Below, piece after piece: positions 10,448 through 18,744 of a stretch of DNA of 31,452 bases. This stretch comes from Chara braunii (taxonomy: Eukaryota; Streptophyta; Charophyceae; Charales; Characeae), in the NCBI GenBank assembly GCA_003427395.1, contig BFEA01000053.1, forward strand, positions 2,188,171 through 2,219,622, written 5' to 3'. The notes under the pieces were generated by a model. That model was not told the DNA's origin and ran no database searches. It saw only the letters and a program-made list of their open reading frames with translations. How positions within the stretch are numbered: position 1 is the first letter of the stretch; every line of letters starts with the position of its first letter. A program made the position numbers and the translations under genes.

Positions 10448-11059
10448 GACTCCAGAGTCCCTCGCACCCTCTAGCGATTGTTGGGGACGTTGAAGGTCGG
10501 CTCGCGCCACTATCCAAGAGAGGCTGGTAGGTCTCTCTACGTCCCTTCCAGGAGAGTCCGCTTTTTCCTTTTCTTTCCTCGTTGGGGTCCCCCTGAGATC
10601 CTTGGCCCCATCCTTCCTCTGTTGTGCGTCTGCGTCCTGACCCCCTTTCCCTTGACTTGCCTCCTCTTCCTCTCGTATCCTTCTGTCCGCCGAGTTCCTC
10701 TCGCTCTCGTTCATTATTTCTTCCATTAATTTTGTCCTAAATTCTACTGTCCTTCTTTCTATTTCTGCCAGCCTCTTCCGCGTATTTGCCAGTCTTACCT
10801 TCTTATGTTTCGCGCCTTCCAGGTTTTGGCGTGTTGGGCTGCCTTTGTCTTTAACCCCCTTAGTTTCTTGGGTTCCTTGCTTGCTTCCTCCGCCCTTCCC
10901 CGAGCTTCCACCGGGGACGATTTCCTTACTCCCTTCTCTCGCCCCTAGCGACTTAGCTGACTCCCGGTCCCCTAAGGCGTCCTCTTCTCGCTCTACATCT
11001 TCGTCTACACCAAGGTTCTCGTCGTCATGTTGACTTCCGACACCCTCGCCTGTTGCCAT
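10445..11059 (-). pseudogene. Gag N-terminal region, charged
   Basis: An ORF of 204 codons starting at a real ATG at 11059-11057. The product is highly charged and polar: an acidic first 40 residues, a Gly/Ser/Lys-rich part, and a helix-like stretch with KRLAEIERRTVEFRTKLMEE that could form a coiled coil. No enzymatic motif is visible. Its place just upstream of the capsid region on the same strand suggests the N-terminus of gag or a leader protein. A long A/T run lies just upstream of the ATG (11082-11105 as an A run on the plus strand). The frame ends in TGA at 10445, probably because of a frameshift rather than a true end. Confidence 0.6.
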
Positions 11060-11232
11060 TTCTTTTTCTCTCTAGCCCTGTATATAGAAAAAAAAAAAAA
11101 AAAAATTAACACGACAGGTAGGTCTCAGCCCTCAGGGTTCCCTTAGCCCCCAGATTCTTTCTCACCCACAATCTCCCCCTTTTCCTCTTGCCACATCATT
11201 TCACAATTTCCTCATTTACTACAAAACTCCAC

Positions 11233-11538
11233 TTATTCCTTCATACCGATTCTAATGGCCCTGGCTGGTGTTCTCGGTCTGCCTCTCCCCTGTTTCGAGG
11301 GCGGCGCCCTCAAGGTGGGTAGACTTTCCCACCCTTGTGGTCGGCCCTCCTCCTTCTTTTTTTCGCCCCTGACATTTTCTTCGCCCTTTTGGTCGCCACG
11401 TCCATCCTCATCCTTCCTGCCACACCCCTGGTCGAGAAAAGACTCTGGTCGCTGCCTTTTTGCCGGCTCATTAACCTTATCTCCGCCGTTCCTTTTAAAA
11501 GACCTTATCCCTGCGGCCTTCCTCGACGTTTCGCTCAC
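11233..11538 (-). CDS. Small basic ORF with AT-hook-like motif
   Basis: An open frame of 101 codons without ATG. It begins at a GTG whose last two bases overlap the TGA stop of copy A, so it is more likely a continuation of copy A after a frameshift than a separate gene. The product is very basic and polar, with PAKRQRPES (nuclear-localisation-like) and KQGRGRPRTP near the end. Arg-Gly-Arg-Pro is the core of AT-hook DNA-binding motifs. Gag starts about 170 bp further on. Low sequence complexity means the assignment is tentative. Confidence 0.35.
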   Translation of the reverse strand: MSETSRKAAGIRSFKRNGGDKVNEPAKRQRPESFLDQGCGRKDEDGRGDQKGEENVRGEKKKEEGRPQGWESLPTLRAPPSKQGRGRPRTPARAIRIGMKE

Positions 11539-12320
11539 ACCGACTCCTCAGGCCCGTTCTCTTCATTTGGCTTTTCGAACATCCTCGCCACTCCCGCAAG
11601 GTAGTTCTCCCCCATCTCAATTTCCCTAATGACTATTGACTCATATTCCTCGAAGGATAGGCGAGGCGCCCCAAATATTAAAATCTCAATGAGCTCAAGC
11701 AGTTCACGCGCCCGGTTTCCCCAAAACGGCCCGTACCTCACTGCCACGTCGTAAAATATCCCTGTCGTTTGCGGTTGGAGGTGGTGGTTCCAGACTACGG
11801 TCGAACTCACCAACTTCCTTGCCCGAGAGAGACTTCCGAATATCAAGTCTATCATGAACCGGGGCACCCGGCAGCGCAAGCCGGATGTCGGGGCCCTGAA
11901 CTCCCGCCATCCCCCTACTTCTACCCGCGTCCTTAAGCCCACGTTCCTTCTCCCCCTAACCTCGTGCCCTATCCGGTTTAGTGCCCTGGCCGCTCTCCGA
12001 AAAATCGGTAACAACCCATGCCTCAAAGCCAATTCCATTCCCAACATCTGCCACCCGGTCTCGGGGAGGTACAGAGTCCTGGGCACCCTGAGGTTGGTCT
12101 ACAGATCGTCCCCTGGCCCCCTATTAAATCTCATCCCACTCCACAGGCATTCCACCAACACGAAGGCCTGGTTTTGCCCCAAGATCACAGCTCGTCATTC
12201 CACATCTATTCCCCGGACCTCGTAACTCGTCAGGAGCGACACTTCCCATCCGTTGCCGATTTCCAAGGATGGTCGCGGGTGCGCGGGTCGCTGTGCCGTA
12301 CGGACACGTCTTCTTGCCAT
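11535..12320 (-). pseudogene. Copy A of an unrecognised four-copy protein family
   Basis: I do not know this family. The frame starts at ATG 12320-12318 (MARRR, as in copy B) and is continuous to 11535 apart from TGA at 12197-12195 and TAG at 12101-12099. The segment after 12086 (183 codons) is open. It contains TLYLPETGW near its start, then a basic middle part. A C-terminal core follows with AVRYGPFWGN, an ELLELIEIL helix, and IREIEMGENYLAGVARMF. Copies B and D share the same order: YL..-GW or equivalent, A/F-V/L-x-x-GPF-x-G, and a final R-x-x-x-G-x-x-Y/F-L/V segment. No known catalytic or zinc motif is visible. It lies immediately 5' of the basic ORF and gag. Two stops make it a pseudogene or a set of exons; I saw no good splice sites. 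Confidence 0.6.
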
Positions 12321-12459
12321 TGCCCTGCAAGTTTCCCACACAGAAAAATAAAAAAAAATCTCTCTTTTTATTTTTCCCATATCCTCCCCCTGATATCACA
12401 GCCATGTTTCTAGTTTCCTACCAATCTCCCCTATTTTCCCTTCCTCCTTCCCTACGCCC

Positions 12460-13183
12460 TTATTCGTCCACCTCCTCGAATAGTCGATAGACATCGTCCA
12501 CATAGGTCAAGCCGCAAGCAATCTCGCGCCTAACCGCCTCCCACAAAACTTCCTCAGTTATCGTGGGCACTCCTGGCCTGGTCGCTATGACAACATGTAG
12601 GATTCTCAACACCTCATATTCCTGGTCTCCTTCAAAAGGGCCCAGCTCTAAGAAGGCTCGGTAATACTCTTGGCACACCGTCATGTCACTAAAGTTTAGC
12701 CTACTCAAGGTTGATACCGCCTGCTCAACATGCTCCGTTCCCCCCAAGCGGCCGAGTAGGAAGGACGGCAAACTGAGGGGCAAGATGCAGGCCCCCACTT
12801 CGAGCACTCGAACGGTTGTCGTCACATTATCCCGTTCCGGATCTGCGAACGCGAACCCTTCCCTCCAGGTTACTTGCCACGCCCCGTCGACAATCCGCAC
12901 GGGGTCGCCGCCGGCAGCCAAGGCCACCCCGAAGGTCCGCCATCCCTCTTCGGATAGGTACAGGGACCCCGTGGCGTGCACACGCCCTAGCAGATCCAGG
13001 CTCACTCCCCCGAATTCCCCCCTTGCGCGCCGTATCCTCTACTAGCTCTACCCCCACCCAATCCATCACCGGGTTGTGCACCCCACCCCTGGTTGGCATG
13101 GTAACTTCCATCCTTCCTTCCGAGATCCGGGGCGGCTGAATTCCGCGGGGCCGATCCTCCCAGAGCGTCCTTCGCCTGGCCAT
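12460..13183 (-). pseudogene. Copy B of the unrecognised family, best preserved
   Basis: The ATG at 13183-13181 begins MARRRTLWED. The N-terminal 50 or so codons include MPTRGGV and MDWVGVELVE. Near 13010-13030 the frame shifts by one base in a G-rich stretch with a run of six Gs. From 13005 to 12460 it is open for 181 codons. That part has SLYLSEEGWRT, LELGPFEGD, then RREIACGLTYVDDVYRLF and an acidic tail. It aligns with copy A and copy D along its length. The expected full product is about 240 residues. No family known to me fits. One frameshift is the only visible defect, so this copy is the best query for homologues. Confidence 0.6.
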
Positions 13184-13347
13184 GTCGCGTCGCTTCCCGC
13201 TCCTGGTCCCTAACTGCTGCATCCAACACGATTTCACGTTTCTCCTTTTAGTCCTACAACCCCCTCCCGTGCTTCTTAATTGTGCTTGTGCTATCCTTCC
13301 TTCCCATGCGTGCAAGCCCCCATTCCACGACGCCCCTAGGCTTACTC

Positions 13348-13652
13348 TTACATCCAGACCCGTTCAAATAGCAGAAACACATCATCTACATAGCCTTTGA
13401 CAGGTACACGGTCCCGAGTGACTCCACATCCCCCTCAGCTATCTCATCCCACACCTCACTTTCCCTGACCGGGTTCCATACTCTCTCTACCCATCTAAAG
13501 GACATGGCAGTTACGACTTATACCCCTACCCAGTCACAAGCCGTCCCTCTCCATTCGTTCCTCGTGGGTAGGACCATCTCCACCCCTTCCCCGAACCGCC
13601 TGGGTGTCCATCCTCTAAACATCCGTTCCATCATGCTTTGCTCCCTTGCCAT
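13348..13652 (-). pseudogene. Copy C of the family, internally deleted
   Basis: The ATG at 13652-13650 begins MAREQ. The N-terminal part matches copy B in spacing: an Arg-Gly pair, P-x-R, an E-G pair, then PTR and DWVGV. A TAA at 13520-13518 follows DWVGV directly. The frame continues through WVERVWNP to GTVYLSK, matching the YLS segment of copy B. It then jumps near 13397 into another frame with GYVDDVFLLFE, which matches the C-terminal end of copy B (TYVDDVYRLFEE), and stops at 13348. About 140 central residues, including the GPFEG core, are missing. The simplest reading is an internal deletion between the YLS segment and the C-terminal end. Confidence 0.5.
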
Positions 13653-13720
13653 CCTTGATCCCCTACACAACCCCAATCCGCCCATGCCATTCATCCTCGA
13701 GCCCCTTTCTTTTAGAAATC

Positions 13721-14335
13721 TCAATCCTCAATCTCTATCCCCTCTTCCTCATTCAAGTCGTCTTCGTCCTCCTCATACCAGAGGTCTTGTACCCCTTCCA
13801 GAAACGTCTCCCCTATCGCGACATTCCTATATACTATCTTCCAATGCACGTCGCTCGGAACGAACAGGCCGTCCGCATTAAGATGGTTCAGTATCGTGGC
13901 CAGCTCCCTTGCCCAGTTCCCTTCAAACGGCCCCATTTCGACTGCCAGACGGAAAAAGTCAAGGCGGGCCCCTTGGTACAGTCCCAGGTTTGTCATGGAT
14001 CTGCATATCCGCACCAGCCTACTCTGGGTCCCGAAGACGACGTTTACCATGAAGGGCGGCATGACACACCTCAGAGTTCTAAAGGGCTTCCGTACATTCC
14101 TTCTATCCCCGAGTTCCACCTACACGTCAATCTCTTCCATCACCATTTCCACCCGCTGGCATGCAGCCCACACCACTTCCCGCTCGGCCTCCTTGAACAA
14201 TTGGTACGGGAGTACTCCTAAGGCAAGCTCTATAATCATGGCGTTTTCCTTTCCTTAGACAAGTAGACTCATCCCCGGGCCTCCACGGTCCCCCGAAACT
14301 CTAAGTCCAGCAGGCTTAGCGCTAACCTCGTCAAA
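13721..14335 (-). pseudogene. Copy D of the unrecognised family
   Basis: The last 132 codons (14119-13721) are open and contain PPFMVNVVFG, AVEMGPFEGN, IVYRNVAIGETFLEGVQDLW and a very acidic C-terminus. Upstream, the same frame continues past a TAG at 14122-14120 to an ATG at 14239, with MIIELALGVLP. This aligns with MELALRHGLLP of copy A. Further upstream, in a shifted frame, GTVEARG then TGA at 14271-14269 then VYLSKERKT corresponds to the YLS segment of copies A and B. So at least two stops and one frameshift are present. The N-terminal MAR segment was not found. Confidence 0.5.
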
Positions 14336-14374
14336 CTAACCTTGGTCCATATTGTTTCGATTCATAGGAAGGCA

Positions 14375-14764
14375 TCACTTTCGACCAGCATCACGGTTTG
14401 GTATGCAGGCTCCAGGTCCGTCCAAGTTCTTTTTTCCGACATCACAGCCGACATCCCACCCTTTACGTCTACCGGCATCTCTGGTCTGCCGGAGTAGGTT
14501 GGCGAGGACAACCACCGAGCCATCTTGTCCTTCCCTAGTTGTCGAGTCCTGCTTTTTCAAAAAGAGCATCAATCGGCCCTCGGTTAGGTCAGCCATAGTC
14601 CTAGATGAGAATTGTTTTAGACCCCTTATCAAGGTCTCACTAAATTTTCCCTTTGCCCATTTCCCAAGTATCATTGCCCTGTCGTACCCGAAGTCGGTCA
14701 CCATCCGCCGGCATTCCTTCTCTTGGTTCCTTTCCTTATAACTCTTATCCTCGTTTTTTTCCAT
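14375..14764 (-). CDS. Hypothetical 129-residue ORF
   Basis: An uninterrupted ORF starting at ATG 14764-14762. I do not recognise it. The first 20 residues are charged (Lys, Glu, Asn). The middle, with DFGYDRAMILGKWAKG and a LKQFSSRTMADLTEGRLMLF stretch, looks like a small helical domain. The C-terminal 30 residues are Gly/Asp/Lys-rich. It lies 5' of copy D on the same strand and is the first minus-strand ORF of the cluster. It could be the start of the same transcription unit, or a chance ORF in GC-balanced DNA. Confidence 0.3.
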   Translation of the reverse strand: MEKNEDKSYKERNQEKECRRMVTDFGYDRAMILGKWAKGKFSETLIRGLKQFSSRTMADLTEGRLMLFLKKQDSTTREGQDGSVVVLANLLRQTRDAGRRKGWDVGCDVGKKNLDGPGACIPNRDAGRK

Positions 14765-17382
14765 CGTCTCTCACTCGTGAGGACTTAGATAGGGAGCGAG
14801 AATAGACTTAGAAGGCTTGGTTCCTTCCCACCAATCTCAAGCAACTTTACAGAGGGAAGCACAAAAGGAAAAATCAGGCAATCCTCGCACACAGGCCGGT
14901 CATCTCCTCACCGGCCTTTTCCCAAAGGTTGTCTCTCCACTGTTACTATCGGCAGAGTTTTATCCCGTACCTCAAGCACAGCTCAACCGTCGCGAGCGCG
15001 GTACCCAAACTCCAGTGGGGGGACACCCTCACCTTCTTGCCGAGAATACCCCATCCCGTCTTGCCGCTCTTGGCACCGGGAATCACCCCTGCATACCACG
15101 GTAGGGACGGAAGTCAGTCGTCCGGGGATTCACATCCATCGGTCCGATAAGAATCAGCCTTTACCGTCGTACCGCGAGAGGCTACTAATCGCCTCCGGAG
15201 CTCCCTCCGGGCCCCACATGCAACGGCCCCCCCCCGCCTGTCAACAGGTCAGGCCCCACCTGAGGAGACGTTTCGCATCCTGCCCGGGCAAGGCATCGAG
15301 TCAAGCTCGGACCCACCCAGGCGAGAATGCTACTAATCAACCGGCGTGTCAACATCTGCCCAACGGTTCGGTGGCGTGACCTTGCACATGAAAGCCCGAC
15401 GGACTACCCGAAGAAAACGACGTTTCGCAACCCGCACCAGTAGCTGCAGACCCACCCTTTCCTTCCGAAATGGTAGGACGCTCAACTCCCCATTCATGCA
15501 AACCACAAGTCCCAAGTGGGACACACATAGTGCAGGTGCCTTTCCCATGGTGCTCCCAACGCTTCCTATCCATGCCTCACGTTTTTCTCTCGGGACCGTG
15601 TGTGTCACTCACCCTTAGTTTCCATACATCGTGCCCGGTTCCTTTTCGTGAGCATCTTTAAAGGCGAGCTAGTTTTCTTGGAGTCTAGCAACTCCCTTCA
15701 TTCCCCTCATCTTCACTTGTGTGTCCGTTCATAGGGTGGGATTGTTCCTTTTCGATTACCATTTTGTTCATATGAGGTTCCTTCAAGCATTTCAAGTGAA
15801 AGTGCAAGGAGCCCGCTCGGTTCCGAAGAAGAGAGAAGAAGGCACCCATGTCGGTTGGATTACTCCGCCGCGGGATGTTCATTGGCACCCGGCCTAGGTC
15901 GAGCACCAACCGCCTGTCAGGTAACTGGAGCCCTTCTTTCACACGAAGAAGAAGGGTCGACATGCGGCTTGCCCAAGGCTTCCCCAGACTGACGAACACC
16001 AGTACTGGAAGAAGGAGGATTAGAGTCACCCCACGAAGCGGTGGTTAAATAAGTGCACATCACACATGTTATTCCTCCAGGCCTGACCCTGCCATGCGCC
16101 CAGCCGCCCTCAAATCTGATTCTCTCAAGGGAATAGAGCATACACAAATCCTCGTTCCTTCTCTTGAGTTATGTTCGCGCACTTGCGTCGGGCGCCCCCC
16201 TCTAGATCGTATGGGTCAGTTTAACCCATACCCGCCATCTCCACCATTTTTATCGGGCCGAACCCCGGTAGACTTTCGAGCCTTCGTCGACCCCTGGCGA
16301 GTCTCATTCGGCTCGACCCGCCCACGCTCAAGCTCAGGGCGCGGGTCATTCGTCCCGGGGCCACCCCCACCAGGTGCTCTGGTATGGATGGGGATGGGCC
16401 AATAGAGTGAGAGAGCTTGACATTGGGGATGTAGCTCAACCCTTGCATTGGGTGGTAGCCTCGCTGGTCAACTGTCGCAAGAGTAGATTCTCGATTACCC
16501 GTTGTGTTCGCAGGCAATTGCTCCTTCCAATACTCAGGCAGTCCAGAGGGTTTATTGGAGATTTCTCTTCTTTTCGTTCGTAGGGCTAAGCGTTATCCTT
16601 AGGCCACGCACCATTTCCCTAACGTGACGACAGACTTTCAGCGTCATCGGGGCACGGCCATGCCGTCCTTCCCCTAAGCCACTACCATTTCCTTTGTCTA
16701 GCCCACGCATTCCATTCACGATACCATTGCGGCCCTTAGTCACTTCGGGCGTCCTTTTTGCACGCAACAACCAAGGTCACTCATACCATACAAAGCCATG
16801 CCCCTCTCTTCCCTTCCATTTGCTTCCCTTTGGTCCTCCTCTAGTTTGCTTATCCTCATCCCAATCTCGCTCAAGTCATTCCGAGCTACTCACCTGCACA
16901 ATTCTCACACAAGCAAGGAACAACATCCATCCCCCCATTAGGGTCAACGCATCGCCCTTCCTGCAAGCCTAAGTCCTTTCCTCTTTCATGGTTCTTTCAC
17001 CCTTTTCCTTCCTTCCCGCAGTCAAGCCATGCTCTTCCCTTAGTCATGCAGTCGGGGAAATGGTTGAGTCAACTGACCTTGTCAAATTCTCGCTTGCTCC
17101 GCTCTTTCCTAAAATTTTGCCTTTCCAAATTATCACAAGTCCTTCCCTTCCTTCTTTTATTTTCCCTTCTTGGTGGCGCAAGAGACCGGCTACCCTCCCC
17201 TTGCCCTCTTCTTCCACCAAGTGAGGGTTGTTTCCTTCTTATCATTCGTCCCCTGGCAATATGACAAGTGAGGAGGGGGTTAGTCATATACCAAGGTGGG
17301 GGAGAAGTGGAGGAAAGGGTGGAGTTCTCTCGGGGAAAGGGTGAGCGAACGTAGGCAGAAGGGAGGGGAGAGGAAGAAGGTG

Positions 17383-17387
<5 letters not shown>
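14765..17387. other. No convincing gene; 5' flank of the minus-strand cluster
   Basis: Short ORFs occur on both strands (for example 15685-16029 minus), but none has recognised motifs. Perfect 8-bp stems are present: AGGCCGGT/ACCGGCCT at 14893-14917 and GTATGGGT/ACCCATAC at 16209-16231. A shorter GAGGC/GCCTC stem lies near 15179-15196. The motif gctactaatc occurs twice, near 15182 and 15330. A 5' LTR of the retroelement would be expected somewhere here, but I found no partner for it below 3,358. Confidence 0.4.
16425..16500 (+). other. Possible tRNA-Ala-derived fragment (SINE-like)
   Basis: GGGGATGTAGCTCA at 16425-16438 equals the acceptor/D-arm start common in eukaryotic tRNA-Ala genes and includes an A-box-like TAGCTCA. 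After a 14-nt interruption it continues with TGGTAG and CTCGCT, also in tRNA-Ala order. The 3' acceptor strand (CATCCCC or CATCTCC) is absent and the B box is at best degenerate. I regard it as a remnant or a SINE head, not a working tRNA. Confidence 0.25.

Positions 17388-17443
<56 letters not shown>
17388..17443. repeat. GA microsatellite
   Basis: An uninterrupted (GA)n tract of about 56 bp, preceded by a purine-rich stretch starting near 17295. Confidence 0.97.
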
Positions 17444-17445
<2 letters not shown>

Positions 17446-17539
17446 CCTTCTAGGCCTATCCAGATCCTTCTCTTAATCGCTCACCTATCCTACCCTTGAC
17501 GCCCTATGCACCTTAGCCCCCCCTGCTTGAGCATGATAC

Positions 17540-18527
17540 ACAAGTGCCGGAAGGAGACGGGAGAGGGAGAAGGTACAAGGTGCTTGGCTATGGAGGATGA
17601 GTGTAGGGGATGGAGGGAGGAGAAGCAAGGTGTCCGGCTATGGTGGATGGGTGAAGGACATGGAGGAGGGAGAAGGTTGGAGGTGCTTGGCTATGGTGGA
17701 TGGGAGAAGGAGACGGAGGAGGAAGTAGGTAGAAGGCGCTTGGCTATGGTGGGTGGATGAAGGAGACGGAGAAGGAAGAAGGTGGAAGGTGCNTGAAGGA
17801 GACGGAGAAGGAAGAAGGTGGAAGGTGCGTGGCTATGGTGGATGGGTGAAGGAGATGGAGGAGGAAGAAGGTAGAAGGTGCTTGGCTATGGTGGATGGGT
17901 GGAGGAGATGGAGGAGGAAGAAAGTAGGAGGTCCTTGGCTATGGTGGATGAGAGAAGGAGATGGAGGAGGAAGAAGGTGTGAGGTGCCCGGCTATGGAGG
18001 ATGGGAGTGGGAGACGGAGGAGGAAGAAGGTAGGAGGTGCTTGGCTATGGTGGATGGGAGAAGGAGATGGAGAAGGAAGAAGGTAGAAGGTGCTAGGCTA
18101 TGGTGGATGGGTGAAGGAGACGGAGGAAGAAGAAGGTAGAAGGTGCTTGGTTATGGTGGATGGATGAAGGAGATGGAGCAGGAAGAAGGTGGAAGGTGCG
18201 TGGCTATGGTGGATGAGTGAAGTAGATGGAGGAGGAAGAAGGTAGACGGCGTTTGGCTATGGTGGATGGGTGAAGGAGATGGAGGAGGGAGAAGGGGGAA
18301 GGTGTTTGGCTATGCTGGATGGGTGAAGGAGATGGAGGAGGAAGAAGGTAGAAGGTGCTTGGCTGTGGTGGATACGTATGGGAGATGAAGGATGAAGAAT
18401 CTGCGGGGTGCTCGGCTATGGAGGATGGGTGTGGGAGACGGAGGAGGAAGAAGGTAGGAGGTGCTTGGCTATGGTGGATGGGAGAAGGAGATGGAGGAGG
18501 AAGAAGGTAGAAGGTGCTAGGCTCACT
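17540..18527. repeat. 53-bp minisatellite, about 18 copies
   Basis: The ggcta motif starts at 17586, 17636, 17689, 17742, 17831, 17884, 17937, 17990, 18043, 18096, 18149, 18202, 18255, 18308, 18361, 18414, 18467 and 18520. From 17831 on the spacing is exactly 53 bp. The plus strand is purine-rich (ggagatggaggaggaagaag-like) with a ggctatggtggatggg segment. The 89-bp gap between 17742 and 17831 contains the only N of the window, at 17793. Since 53 is not divisible by three, forward and reverse ORFs across it are repeat artefacts. Confidence 0.95.
17757..17828. other. Unknown base flanked by a 35-bp direct repeat
   Basis: Position 17793 is N. The roughly 35 bases before it, beginning tgaaggagacggagaaggaa, are repeated without change directly after it. 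This looks like an assembly join inside a minisatellite, where the true copy number is unresolved, and not like a polymorphic base. Confidence 0.8.
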
Positions 18528-18744
18528 TGTGGTCAATGGGACCCCGAAATTTCGCTGAAAGGGATAGCGAAGCTTGGTAACAAAAAATAGTGAATTCGTG
18601 GTTTTGAAACCCGAATTCGTCCTTTGTGTTACCGAAATCGTGTTTTTAAAACCTGAAATGTGATTTCAGGATAACAACTAAGTCTATAAAGTTTTTATTG
18701 AAGTTATAAACTACCGATATTTGAAGTGATATCGGTTCGTGCAT
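18528..18744. other. Spacer between arrays, with hairpin
   Basis: This is a short unique sequence between the 53-bp and 81-82-bp arrays. It contains words related to the next array (ccgaattcg, taccgaaatcg) and a perfect 8-bp stem ACCGATAT/ATATCGGT at 18713-18736 with an 8-nt loop, just before the array starts. Confidence 0.6.

Larger units (their letters stand above)
4500..11059 (-). mobile_element. Degenerate Ty3/gypsy LTR retrotransposon, internal region
   Basis: On the minus strand the order is gag with zinc knuckle, aspartic protease, reverse transcriptase, RNase H, integrase and an integrase C-terminal module. Integrase after RNase H is the Ty3/gypsy (Metaviridae-type) order, as opposed to Ty1/copia. 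All parts are recognisable, but the frame is interrupted by stops at 10144, 8599, 8596, 7337, 7274, 5820 and 4746, and by frameshifts near 10450, 10290, 7775 and 5840. LTRs, primer-binding site and polypurine tract were not found, so true ends are unknown. The element could extend to about 14,764 on its 5' side and 3,358 on its 3' side if the flanking minus-strand ORFs belong to it. It cannot encode a complete polyprotein as it stands. Confidence 0.9.

Noticed and set aside
14893-14921. GC-rich hairpin followed by TTTT, like an intrinsic terminator
   Set aside because: The surrounding transposon types indicate a nuclear genome, where this terminator type does not apply.
15685-16029. 114-codon minus-strand ORF with a hydrophobic start
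   Set aside because: Resembles a signal peptide only superficially; no homologous motif, no neighbour support, and comparable ORFs occur by chance nearby.
1-17300. LTR pair of the Ty3/gypsy element
   Set aside because: I looked for long direct repeats between the regions below 3,358 and above 11,100 and found none by eye; a computed self-alignment would be decisive.
17753-18536. ORFs on both strands across the 53-bp array
   Set aside because: Both result from low-stop purine/pyrimidine-biased repeat DNA.
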